DNA from: Paenibacillus sp. YPG26
GTDB lineage: Bacteria; Bacillota; Bacilli; Paenibacillales; Paenibacillaceae
Length of the DNA: 64,000 nt
Assembly: GCF_023704175.1 (NCBI RefSeq)
Contig: NZ_CP084530.1
Coordinates: forward strand, 1,104,501 to 1,168,500
Direction: 5' to 3'
Positions 28,289-36,681 of this stretch are shown one piece after another (position 1 is the stretch's first letter; each line of letters opens with the position of its first letter). Position numbers and translations under genes: made by a program. Below the pieces are notes generated by a model, which ran no database searches, was not told the origin of the DNA, and was given only the letters and a program-made list of their open reading frames with translations.

Positions 28289-30133
28289 TTACCGGATGAC
28301 CACCTTATAGGTCTTCAGCCAATGATTAACCTGCGCTAAGTAAGCAAATAATTGAGGACCAGACATGAGCTGACCGAACCAGGGAAGGTGGGACGAGGCC
28401 TCGGCGGAAGAAGCAATTTCCCGTATTCTGTCCTGGTTGATCAGAGGAAGAATAGGAGATGCGCTGTCATCCAATATATCTATCACCTGCTGCCTTACTG
28501 CATTTAGATAGGCGGGATTATGTGTCTTGGGATAAGGGCTTTTCTTCCGGTACAGAACATCATCCGGGAGAACCCCTTCAAGGGCTTTTCGAAGAATCCC
28601 CTTCTCTCTATCACCGGCAGTCTTGATCTCCCAGGGAATATTCCATACATATTGGACAAGTCTGTGATCACAAAAAGGCACACGCACCTCAAGCCCCGCA
28701 GCCATACTCATCCTGTCCTTGCGATCCAGCAGTGTCGGCATGAAGCGCGTAATATTCAAATAAGACATGATCCGCATTTGGGCTTCTTTTCCTGTCTCGC
28801 CTTTAAGCCTCGGTACTTCATTCACCGCCTCTTGGTAGCGGTCCTGTATATATTCCTGTGGAGAGATCCATTCCCGGATCTCGGGAGAGAGCAGATCGGC
28901 GCGAAGTCCAGTGGCTACAGACCACGGGAAGGTCCCCGAGTTGAGCAGCTCGTCACGATGGAACCAGGGATATCCGCCAAAAATTTCATCCGCCGCTTCG
29001 CCTGATATCGCAACTGTGGCATCCTTCTTGATCTCCCGGCTGAATAAATACAGAGAAGAGTCCACATCCGCCATACCGGGCAGATCTCTAGCTTCTGTAG
29101 AGGCATTCAAAGCGTTCACGAGCTCTGGTGTATCGAAGCGTATCCAGTGATGCTGTGTGCCAAGCTCGGAAATCATCCGCTCAATCCAAGGCGCATCTGC
29201 ACCTGGCTGGTAACTATGAGCCTTGAAGTATTTGTCGTTATCCACATAATCGACGGAATACGTATGAACCTGTCCCTGTCCGCTTCTTGTGTAATAATCC
29301 ACAGCCAATGCGGTCAGCGCACTGGAGTCTAGTCCCCCGGACAACAGAGTGCAGACAGGGACGTCTGAGAGCAGCTGCCGTTCAACCGTGTCCTGCAGCA
29401 GCTCTCTAAGTCTGGCTGCGGTCCGCGTCTCATCATCTTCATGAGTGTAAGAGTCAAGCTTCCAGTAAGTATAGGTTCTCAGTCCGCTCCGGCTGTAGAT
29501 CATGGCTTGGCCCGGACGTAACTCCCGTAAATGCGTATAAACCCCGTGACCCGGTGTTCTGGCTGGGCCGAGGATAAATATTTCCGCAAGTCCTTCAGCC
29601 CCTACGACAGGCTCAACCTTCGGATGTTCTAAGATGGCTTTGGGCTCTGAGCCAAAAATCAGCGTACCCTCCAGGTCACTGTAGAACAAGGGCTTGACTC
29701 CAAGCCGGTCCCTTGCAAAAAATACATGCTGCCGCACACTGTCCCAGATCGCAAAGGCAAAAATACCGTTAAGCTTATGAACAGAGTCCGGTCCCCACTC
29801 GATATATGCCTGAAGCAGCACTTCCGTATCACACTCTGTCCGGAAATCGTAACCTCTTTGCTTTAATTCTTCTCTCAGTTCAGGCGCATTATATATCTCC
29901 CCGTTGTATACAACGGTAAATACGTTGTCGTCTTTATGGATAACCATGGGCTGGGCTCCATTGGCCGGGTCCATGACACTAAGTCTCCGGTGCCCGAAGG
30001 CGCAGGGGCCATAGATCCAGGTTCCACGAGCATCAGGTCCTCTTTTGCCAAGAGTTTCTGTCATTGTCAGCAGTAAGGCGGCGTCCCCAGTCAGGTCTCG
30101 GTTCCACTCGATAAACCCGGTAATTCCGCACAT
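28289..30133 (-). CDS. asnO: Glutamine-hydrolysing asparagine synthetase (AsnO type)
   Basis: 614 residues, class II amidotransferase. The start was placed at ATGTGC so that processing exposes the catalytic Cys2 (MCGITGFIEWN); a frame four codons longer would bury it. The N-terminal glutaminase domain contains RGPDARG and YNGEIYN. The synthetase domain contains the PP-loop LLSGGLDSSALT, followed by SGEAADEIFGGYPWF and RKKSPYPKTHNP. The length matches AsnO/AsnH rather than short AsnB forms. In B. subtilis asnO is a sporulation-stage gene; that role is only suggested here. Confidence 0.93.
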   Translation of the reverse strand: MCGITGFIEWNRDLTGDAALLLTMTETLGKRGPDARGTWIYGPCAFGHRRLSVMDPANGAQPMVIHKDDNVFTVVYNGEIYNAPELREELKQRGYDFRTECDTEVLLQAYIEWGPDSVHKLNGIFAFAIWDSVRQHVFFARDRLGVKPLFYSDLEGTLIFGSEPKAILEHPKVEPVVGAEGLAEIFILGPARTPGHGVYTHLRELRPGQAMIYSRSGLRTYTYWKLDSYTHEDDETRTAARLRELLQDTVERQLLSDVPVCTLLSGGLDSSALTALAVDYYTRSGQGQVHTYSVDYVDNDKYFKAHSYQPGADAPWIERMISELGTQHHWIRFDTPELVNALNASTEARDLPGMADVDSSLYLFSREIKKDATVAISGEAADEIFGGYPWFHRDELLNSGTFPWSVATGLRADLLSPEIREWISPQEYIQDRYQEAVNEVPRLKGETGKEAQMRIMSYLNITRFMPTLLDRKDRMSMAAGLEVRVPFCDHRLVQYVWNIPWEIKTAGDREKGILRKALEGVLPDDVLYRKKSPYPKTHNPAYLNAVRQQVIDILDDSASPILPLINQDRIREIASSAEASSHLPWFGQLMSGPQLFAYLAQVNHWLKTYKVVIR

Positions 30134-30270
30134 ATATGGACTCATCCTCTCTCTTCGTTACTCTAAATATGCGGTTTGTTCCGCGGTGATACAAATTATG
30201 CCGAACCTAGGCATAAAATGTCTGTCCTCTATGGAAAACTATGCTGTGGAGGAATGAAAGGAGGATGGTC

Positions 30271-30579
30271 ATGAAGAAGACCTTTTATGTATCGGTCCAG
30301 GGCCGTTCTGTGCTTGAAGATCCCGGAGCCGCAGCTTACGAATGGGTTATCCGGGCCACATCCGAGGAGGCTGACGAGCTTAGACGTTGGCTCTCTTCAA
30401 GTGTGGAAGCTGACGAAGATGAATTCATGGGTTACGTATTTCCTTGGCCAGATACTCCGGAAGAGGGCCGCAGCGCAGCATATTCAGAACGGATTAGCCA
30501 GGTATACCAGGAGATTTACCGGCTTGGAACAACGGATACCCGAAGTCAGATGGCAAATGCAAACTTAATTCATGCATAA
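30271..30579 (+). CDS. Hypothetical small acidic protein
   Basis: 102 residues from an ATG behind AAGGAGG; an upstream ATG ten codons earlier lacks a site. The sequence starts MKKTFYVSVQGRSVLEDPGAAAYEWVIRAT, is soluble, rich in Glu, Ser and Trp, and has no known catalytic motif. It overlaps the unused upstream extension of the next gene and lies 28 nt before its start, so the two form a pair. Not recognised. Confidence 0.65.
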   Translation: MKKTFYVSVQGRSVLEDPGAAAYEWVIRATSEEADELRRWLSSSVEADEDEFMGYVFPWPDTPEEGRSAAYSERISQVYQEIYRLGTTDTRSQMANANLIHA

Positions 30580-30607
30580 TCTTGAATTCAAAAAAGGAGC
30601 GTTCAGC

Positions 30608-30964
30608 ATGTATCCAATTAAAGACGCGAAGCTAACAAGGACTACGGACTATAACGGCACCGCTTGTGTTGAAATTGAAGTAACTCCGGCGGCCTCTGAA
30701 GAACCAGGGCTGCTGGTCTATGTGGCCAGGGCAGGGAATGGAGAGGATTTCGAGATTGTCCGAATGATTCGGAATGAATCGGATCTCGCCATAGACTGGT
30801 ACAATAACAATCTGCATAATGCATATGAGGAAATTGCCGAGGAAAATTTCGGTGATGAAGGAGAGCTGGATGCACCTCAGGAGAGAGAGCAATTCCGGCA
30901 AAGTCTATTGGCTTCAGGAAGTATCTCGGCCCAGCTGGAGCAGATGCTGCCTAAAGGCAGCTAA
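30608..30964 (+). CDS. Hypothetical acidic protein
   Basis: 118 residues, ATG behind AAGGAG. It begins MYPIKDAKLTRTTDYNGTACVEIEV, is rich in Glu and Asn, and has no membrane segment or motif that I recognise. It is probably cotranscribed with the preceding small protein and closed by a terminator. A function cannot be proposed. Confidence 0.65.
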   Translation: MYPIKDAKLTRTTDYNGTACVEIEVTPAASEEPGLLVYVARAGNGEDFEIVRMIRNESDLAIDWYNNNLHNAYEEIAEENFGDEGELDAPQEREQFRQSLLASGSISAQLEQMLPKGS

Positions 30965-30987
30965 GGCAGTAAGGCGCAGCTATGGAA

Positions 30988-31015
30988 CAGGCTCTCCCGC
31001 TCATGGGAGAGCCTG
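30988..31015. terminator. Terminator between convergent genes
   Basis: CAGGCTCTCCC and GGGAGAGCCTG form an 11-bp stem with a 6-nt loop, followed by TAGTCTTT. Confidence 0.75.
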
Positions 31016-31021
31016 TAGTCT

Positions 31022-31330
31022 TTAGTATTGTTGAGGCCATTTCGCGTTAGAGAGAATGCGAATCCCTTGAATAACGTTATATAGAAAGGCGCAAAAATAA
31101 ATGAGGGCAAAGACGGCAACATACATAAAAATGGAGGCTAAATACTGAGCAGAGAACATAAAGTAAAGAAGCGGAAGTGCGGCGAGAACCGGAAATATGT
31201 GTGAGAGAAGAGCTCTGCCAGCATGCTTCCGGACCACCGCATCATTGGATATGAACCATACGATTACAGGCAGTAGGAAAGGGGCAAAGAAGATGCTAAA
31301 GTAGCACAGCGAAGAAAGGATTGTTCGCAT
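31022..31330 (-). CDS. DUF4870-like membrane protein
   Basis: 102 residues with three or four hydrophobic helices. The start YFSIFFAPFLLPVIVWFISNDAVVRKHAGRALLSH fits the DUF4870 pattern (a Pro-containing first helix, then D-x-x-V-x-x-H-A). No function is known for the family. AAGGAG lies about 12 nt before the ATG. Confidence 0.7.
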   Translation of the reverse strand: MRTILSSLCYFSIFFAPFLLPVIVWFISNDAVVRKHAGRALLSHIFPVLAALPLLYFMFSAQYLASIFMYVAVFALIYFCAFLYNVIQGIRILSNAKWPQQY

Positions 31331-31388
31331 ACCTTGTTCACGCTCCTTGGGTCATTTTTTATATATTACCCTAAATTAATAATTTTCT

Positions 31389-31416
31389 TTGACTTTAGCA
31401 AAAGATAGGTTATAAT
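31389..31416 (+). promoter_or_regulatory. Promoter of tRNA-Arg
   Basis: TTGACT, 16 bp, TATAAT, ending about 50 bp before the tRNA 5' end. Confidence 0.65.
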
Positions 31417-31467
31417 AAATAACGCGTCCTTTTTTCTTCCGGGATCTGCACACAGGCTTACATACTT

Positions 31468-31541
<74 letters not shown>

Positions 31542-31848
31542 TCAATAAAAATCTCTCCTTCGGGAGAGATTTTTTGCGTTCCAGGTTGAGGGGTATGAAC
31601 CCCAGATGGGGTTCGTCGAAGTGAAGCCCCCCGATGCCGAATGGCTGGGGGATGAACGGAGTCTCGAGCTGAGCGAGAGTATCCCTCCTGGGACGTCAAC
31701 AAAAATCTCTCCTTCGGGAGAGATTTTTTGCGTTCCAAGTTGAGGGATTTGAACCCCAGATGGGGTTCGTCGAAGTGAAGCCCTCCGATGCCGAATGGCT
31801 GGGGGATGAACGGAGTCTCGAACGGCGCGAGAGTATCCCTCCTGGGAC
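31542..31848 (+). repeat. Two ~153-bp tandem units downstream of tRNA-Arg
   Basis: Two head-to-tail units with a period of 153-154 bp, very similar to each other. Each has, in order: an A-rich lead; a terminator-like hairpin (AATCTCTCC-TTCG-GGAGAGATT then T6); a 70-bp block containing GGGGTTCGTCGAAGTGAAGC and CCGATGCCGAATGGCT; and a 36-nt block starting GTCTCGA and ending ATCCCTCCTGGGACG. The last 15 nt equal the tRNA-Arg 3' end. Open frames across the array arise from the repeat and are not genes. Confidence 0.9.
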
Positions 31849-32140
31849 GTGAAGACGAGAAAATGCAATGTTCTATGAACTGCTCCTTTAAGTCAGGCTC
31901 TATTAAGCATGGACGCAGTTGTGAGATGAGTAGCTCCTCGTGCTTATAAAATATGTATTTAATGTTAATTTTAACCTTATAATTACTAAAATCGATTATA
32001 ATGAAATTTATGTTCAAGCCGATTACCTATCCTAAGTTAATAGGACAATCATACGCAATAAGGCATGTGCTGAATCGACTATGCTACAAGGGTTATAAAT
32101 TTTTCGAATACACATGTATACATAAGAGGAGGCGAATGAT
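31849..32140. other. AT-rich spacer, nothing recognised
   Basis: About 290 bases of AT-rich sequence between the repeat array and the decayed DUF1648 gene. No gene, tRNA or clear hairpin is seen. An AGAGGAGG site lies at its right end, for the next gene. Confidence 0.6.
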
Positions 32141-33243
32141 ATGACGATAACATCTGTTATAGTAATGATCTTTGTATTTGTACCTGCCATTGTACTCATG
32201 GTAAGCATGCCTTATATTTTACGAGAGAGACGATTAGTTTTGGGGTCACTGTCAGCGCTGTACAATTTCATAGTGAGCCTCTGCGCCAGATACGGAAGTC
32301 ATATGTTAGGATTAGTGCTACCTTACATACCATCCTGTTCATTGTTTGTATCATCTGCCTAATATACGGCGATGAACATTCCAAGCAACTAAGTTGGATC
32401 ATTGTCACTTATTCACTCGCCATGGTTGTAATCTCCCTAGCCATGAACATTAGCTATCATTTCAGAATGAAAAGTTTGCTACCTAATCTGCCTATTGCTA
32501 TGGAACCATCGATCATGGCAGTGGATACTGGATTTCGGGAAAGAAATATTGGCTTGTCTAGTTATTGGTTCCTCATTCATGGTTTAACTATTGTTATTAG
32601 TATTCTAGCTGTGCTACTCAACTACGATCAGATTCCTGATCAGATTTCGATCCATTACAACAGTAATTGGAACGTAGACCGCTATGCAGCTAAATCTTAT
32701 AGTTTTGTGTTTATACCTACAATAATCCAAGTGTTCATAACACTTTTGTTCATATTTGAGAATCGGAGTATTCGCAGAGTGAAGCAGCAGGCTCAATCCA
32801 TTGATCCTAACCGTTCCATCAGACAAGACGTAAATTTCCGCCTTACTTGGTCAAGTTATATGATTACAGCAAGCTTCTTAGTAGTTATCCTGTTTTCTGT
32901 CGTGTAACTAAACATGATATTTCTGCTTAGCATCAATTTTGCCATCCCCATTATCCTAATCATAATAGCCTTAATCACTCTATACGCCTTCGTCTTATCG
33001 TTCTGGGCTGGTCAGGGCGGAAGCCGCTTGGAGCCATCTGACGATTACTCCAATGTCAGACCTGTCCATGATGATGATAAATGGCTATTAGGTATGATTT
33101 ATTTCAATCGCAAGGATAAAAACCTAATCGTCGAGAAAAGGTTCGGAGTCGGCTGGGGATTAAATTTCGGTCACCCAGCAAGCTGGCTGATTTTGCTCGG
33201 AATTATTGTAGTGTTAGTTGTGGTAACGAGGCTTGAAGGTTAG
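32141..33243 (+). pseudogene. Broken DUF1648/DUF5808 membrane protein
   Basis: Three open pieces make up one multi-pass membrane protein of about 365 residues. Piece one starts behind AGAGGAGG and shifts frame near 32238, within TTTTGGGG; one added base restores FGVTVSAVQFHSEPLRQ and runs into piece two. Piece two holds the DUF1648 segment (NYDQIPDQISIHYNSNWNVDRY). Its TAA at 32905 is in frame with piece three; CAA there would give the Q seen in this family. Piece three ends with the DUF5808 segment (WLLGMIYFNRKDKNLIVEKRFGVGW). A frameshift plus a nonsense change make it a pseudogene, unless one or both are base-calling errors. Confidence 0.8.
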
Positions 33244-33387
33244 TACTCTTCGGAGTATTCTAGCTTTCAACAAATAAATGCGGAATTAAGCTTTTCCTGA
33301 TTGTCTTTTTTAAGTAATAACTGATGATGTTCATCAGCTTTTCATTGCATCAGCTGCTGGATTGTTTGGAATTGTATATGTATGTGC

Positions 33388-33560
33388 TTTGAAGTGCACC
33401 CCATAAAATAGTCATTTGGAAAACCCTTGGGTTTGCCGGTGAATTTTAAGGGGTGCTTTTTCATGGCGATCAAAGGACAAAAGTTTGAGCATTATTCAAA
33501 AAATCTGAAGTTAGAAGTGATTTGGCCTCATGTGGAGCAGAAGTGGACCTAATCCATAAA
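33388..33560 (+). mobile_element. IS3-family remnant
   Basis: A left-end-like GAAGTGCACCCCATAAAATAG is followed by a short frame at 33463-33552. It starts MAIKGQKFEHYSKNLKL, the N-terminus of an IS3-family OrfA helix-turn-helix protein, and stops after 29 residues. The rest of orfA and all of orfB are missing. A second AGTGCACC near 33560 may mark the other end, but it is not clearly inverted. The element is inert. Confidence 0.6.
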
Positions 33561-33575
33561 GTGCACCGAAAAAAT

Positions 33576-33604
33576 AAAGACTGCCGAACTGAATCGGCAG
33601 TCTT
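33576..33604. terminator. Intrinsic terminator
   Basis: AAAGACTGCCGA and its complement TCGGCAGTCTTT with a 6-nt loop, just beyond the 3' end of the PilZ gene. Confidence 0.75.
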
Positions 33605-33614
33605 TGTTTAATCT

Positions 33615-33995
33615 CTATATCACTTTAATTTTTTTATTACCGGCTAGTGTTCTCAGATCGGCATTGATCTTTTCTTTCTCTTCGGCTTCGAGCTGTAGAG
33701 ACAGACCATAATGATAGTAAGGGGGCTCAATTTGGCGCTGCCAGCAGATCTTGGCATTGAAGTCATGTTCTTCTTCAGTTAATTTGAGACGCAGAACACC
33801 TTTGATAGCATTAGAAGCAGCATGGAGATCAAGGACAGTGCGGATCTTGCAGCCCCCCTTGCTGATATCGATTAAATCTACTTCAGCCAGCTTGCTTGTG
33901 ATCATCGTACCATTAATCTCGGAAATCCGAATCCAGCAGCTCATAGGTTCTTCCATAGAGTAGCGAAAAGGTTCTTTTCTGTTATTAGTGCTCAT
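33615..33995 (-). CDS. PilZ-domain c-di-GMP receptor
   Basis: 126 residues made of a single PilZ domain. RKEPFRY near the N-terminus supplies the RxxxR-type arginines, and LIDISKGGCKI is the D/N-x-S-x-x-G motif; together they bind cyclic di-GMP. No attached effector domain is present, so it probably acts by binding a partner. ATG behind GGAGGGG. A membrane diguanylate cyclase lies near 2 kb. Confidence 0.85.
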   Translation of the reverse strand: MSTNNRKEPFRYSMEEPMSCWIRISEINGTMITSKLAEVDLIDISKGGCKIRTVLDLHAASNAIKGVLRLKLTEEEHDFNAKICWQRQIEPPYYHYGLSLQLEAEEKEKINADLRTLAGNKKIKVI

Positions 33996-34153
33996 AGCCC
34001 CTCCAGAACTTCGGTGTATACCGTAATTATACCTAATATTTGGATTTTATTAAACTTTATAATTTTATATATGTCTACCTATATCATGTTTTAAATATAT
34101 TTCTATGGTCTCAGGCATATTTTCCTATTTTTCTTTATGTATTTTTCAGTAAT

Positions 34154-34200
34154 TTAACAATTCGTTACAAATACCCAGAATTCCTTTAACATTCTTATAC
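34154..34200 (+). promoter_or_regulatory. Candidate Pho box (PhoP site)
   Basis: TTAACA at 34154 and TTACAA at 34165 are 11 bp apart; TTAACA at 34186 and TTATAC at 34195 follow after about two turns. This resembles the PhoP direct-repeat pattern TT(A/C/T)A(A/C)A at 11-bp spacing. It precedes a gene that leads into pstSCA. Spacing of the last repeat is imperfect. Confidence 0.45.
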
Positions 34201-34245
34201 GAAAATGACATCATAGCACTTATGTATTAGGAAAAGGGTGAGCTG

Positions 34246-35694
34246 ATGAGTAAGGGTAAAGTATTCAGTATGTTAGTTGCTTCAGCACTGGTAACCTCAG
34301 CTGTAACAGCGGGGGCTGCGGGTGCCGCAGCGGCAAAAACAAAACCATCGGGTCCAGCAAAAACGGCTGCATCCAAACAAACAACAGCCAAATTCAAGGT
34401 CATCCAGTCAGGACTCCAGGTAGATGGTGACACGATCACCTTAAAATCAATTGAAGTGAATGGAACCAAGCTTTACTCGATCCGGGATCTGGCTGGTGCA
34501 CTGAATGCAGGGCTCAAGCTTGAGAATGGAAGTGTGGTTCTGAATGATTCTTATGGATACCATACGGTATCAATCAAACCTAATAGTAAAAGCCTGCAGG
34601 TGGATGGCGCTGCTCAAGGCTTCAAGGTAGCTCCCAAGCTTCAGGATGGCAACATTTATGTCGAGCTGGATACCATAGTGAACGCACTCGGTGCTGAACT
34701 TGCAGGCAGCGGTAGCGTCTACAAAATAAAGCGTCTGGAAGGTAGTTTCTCTACACTGTCTTTTGATGAGAAGGGGAACGTGATTGCGACGAAAGAAGAT
34801 GGAGAAGCTCTGCAGGTATTCAAATTGAATCCCTCACTGGGTACTCCAAATGAAGTGTTCTCCTCGAACGAAGGGGCCGCCTCTGCGGTGTTCTCACCTG
34901 ATTACAAATGGGGAGCGTTCACCAACGACGATGGGCAGCTGTTTGTCTATGATCTCAGCACTGGCTTGACAAGACAAATCGGGTCAGACAGCTCAGTCAA
35001 GACAGATCTTGTCTGGTCTGCAGACGGCAAGAAAGTGTACTTTATCCAAGGCGACAAGCAGGAGAAGATTTCCTACATAACGATAGACACCGGCATACTT
35101 ACTGAAGTCCTTGCAGATAAAGTGGAGAATAAGTCCGATCTTCAAGTATCGGGAGACGAGAAGAAGATTGCTTACCTGGTTAACACAACAGGCGTTGCGA
35201 AGAATGATGCTGACAGTACGGAAGATTCATTAACCATTGATTACTCGGGTGCCGGTGCCCAGGTCTACTCCCTGGATACTGCAACCAAAGGTGCGAAGCC
35301 TGTACAGTTGACCAAAACTATGGACAACAAGCTGCTGCCTTCTATCCTTGCGGATGGAAGCATTGTCTATGTAAGTGCAGATCCGGATGGGAAAGACGTG
35401 AACAGTGTATTGAAGAGCATTTCCGCGGATGGAGCTAAAATTACTGATCTTGTATCTGACATTGATGTGACCATGGATGTCGTAACCAGAGGTGGCAAAT
35501 TGCTGGTGGCTGGTCTGAAAGCGGATGGTTCAACGCAGCTGTTCGAGGTGACTGGTGGAGCCAAGAAAGAAATTTACAGCACACCGGATGGAATTACTGA
35601 AGTTGCTGTATCAAAGGATGGCAAGATTGCCTTGATTAGCGATGGCAAGATTGTTCTGGTAGAAGGCGGCAAAGGCATTTTGCTAACTAAATAA
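34246..35694 (+). CDS. Secreted stalk-domain plus beta-propeller protein
   Basis: 482 residues. An N-terminal signal peptide ends around AGAAAAKTKP. Next is a copper-amine-oxidase-N-like stalk domain (YSIRDLAGALNAGLKLENG, then VELDTIVNALGAEL), common in Paenibacillus exported proteins. From about residue 165 there are TolB/WD40-like repeats such as SFDEKGNVIATK, FSPDYKWGAFTNDDGQLFVYD and WSADGKKVYFI. It has no catalytic motif. It lies 26 bp upstream of pstS, possibly in one PhoP-controlled unit, so a role in phosphate scavenging is a guess from context. Confidence 0.75.
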   Translation: MSKGKVFSMLVASALVTSAVTAGAAGAAAAKTKPSGPAKTAASKQTTAKFKVIQSGLQVDGDTITLKSIEVNGTKLYSIRDLAGALNAGLKLENGSVVLNDSYGYHTVSIKPNSKSLQVDGAAQGFKVAPKLQDGNIYVELDTIVNALGAELAGSGSVYKIKRLEGSFSTLSFDEKGNVIATKEDGEALQVFKLNPSLGTPNEVFSSNEGAASAVFSPDYKWGAFTNDDGQLFVYDLSTGLTRQIGSDSSVKTDLVWSADGKKVYFIQGDKQEKISYITIDTGILTEVLADKVENKSDLQVSGDEKKIAYLVNTTGVAKNDADSTEDSLTIDYSGAGAQVYSLDTATKGAKPVQLTKTMDNKLLPSILADGSIVYVSADPDGKDVNSVLKSISADGAKITDLVSDIDVTMDVVTRGGKLLVAGLKADGSTQLFEVTGGAKKEIYSTPDGITEVAVSKDGKIALISDGKIVLVEGGKGILLTK

Positions 35695-35720
35695 CTTAAT
35701 TTGAGAGGGGTAATTTAATC

Positions 35721-36584
35721 ATGAAATTGTTCAAAAAAGTATCTTTGGTGGCGGTAGCCGCAGCAGTTATTCTATCTTCTGCAGGTGTAGGATCTTCCGT
35801 TCAGGCTGCAGGCTCGGTATCGGGTAAAATTACGATTAATGGTTCCACTGCACTTCTTCCTTTATCTCTGCAGGCGGCAAAGGAATTCCAAAGATTGAAC
35901 CCTAAGGTGAAAATTGCTGCCTCCGGTAAAGGTTCTGTAACAGGTCCTCAAGCAGTTAAAAAAGGCATCGCTCAAATCGGAGCTTGTGACTGGGATGCAA
36001 GCACGGATGTTCCAGGATTCAAAGCGTTCGCAGGGCAAGTGGCTAACAAAGTAGCAGTAATTCCTTTTGCAACAGTAGTTAACAAAAATGTGGATGTCGC
36101 TAACCTGACTACAGACCAGCTTAAAGGTATCTATAGTGGCAAAATCACGAACTGGAAAGAGGTTGGTGGCAGCAATGCGGATATCGTTGTAATCACACGT
36201 GCCTTCGGTTCCGGTACCCGTGTTAACTATCAGGCCAAAGCCCTTGGTGGTGGAGATATTGTAAAGAAAGCTAAGAACTACAAAGAAGTTGGATCCAGCG
36301 GCGATATGAAGACGGCCGTGGCTACAACTCCGAATGCTATCGGATATATTGACCTTGTATACGTTACTGGCGGCGATCTCAAAGCGATTAAACACAACGG
36401 TGTGGCTGCAACTGTTGATAATGTGATCAAAGGCTCGTACAAAGTCTGGTCTTATGGTTACTACATGACAAAAGGCCAGCCAACTGGCGCTACGAAAGCT
36501 TTCATCGATTACGTGCAAAGCAAGAAGTTCCAGGAAGGATCACTTAAGAAGCTGAAATTCATTCCGATTTCTGCAATGAAGTAA
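35721..36584 (+). CDS. pstS: PstS-like phosphate-binding protein
   Basis: 287 residues. Extracytoplasmic phosphate receptor: ITINGSTALLPL at the N-terminus forms the first phosphate loop, ASGKGSVTGPQAVKKG the second, and TRAFGSGTRVNYQ the third. The signal peptide ends near SVQAAGS and has no lipobox Cys, unlike most Gram-positive PstS proteins, so the anchoring mode is unclear. ATG with GAGAGGGG upstream. It is followed by a strong hairpin and then pstC. Confidence 0.93.
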   Translation: MKLFKKVSLVAVAAAVILSSAGVGSSVQAAGSVSGKITINGSTALLPLSLQAAKEFQRLNPKVKIAASGKGSVTGPQAVKKGIAQIGACDWDASTDVPGFKAFAGQVANKVAVIPFATVVNKNVDVANLTTDQLKGIYSGKITNWKEVGGSNADIVVITRAFGSGTRVNYQAKALGGGDIVKKAKNYKEVGSSGDMKTAVATTPNAIGYIDLVYVTGGDLKAIKHNGVAATVDNVIKGSYKVWSYGYYMTKGQPTGATKAFIDYVQSKKFQEGSLKKLKFIPISAMK

Positions 36585-36630
36585 GAATTTAGCTGGCCGC
36601 AGTCAGCAGGCTTCAACATGTAACGTTAAC

Positions 36631-36657
36631 CAGCCAGCCCCTGCCCGGGGCTGGCTG
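36631..36657 (+). promoter_or_regulatory. Intercistronic hairpin between pstS and pstC
   Basis: CAGCCAGCCCC and GGGGCTGGCTG form a perfect 11-bp GC-rich stem with no T-run after it. This suggests mRNA stabilisation or partial attenuation, giving more pstS than pstCA message, rather than full termination. Confidence 0.6.
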
Positions 36658-36681
36658 CTGTATGGGAGGAAGTAGAACGAA

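Noticed and set aside
31542..31848. CRISPR array
   Set aside because: The units are ~153 bp and nearly identical throughout, with no unique spacers and no cas genes.
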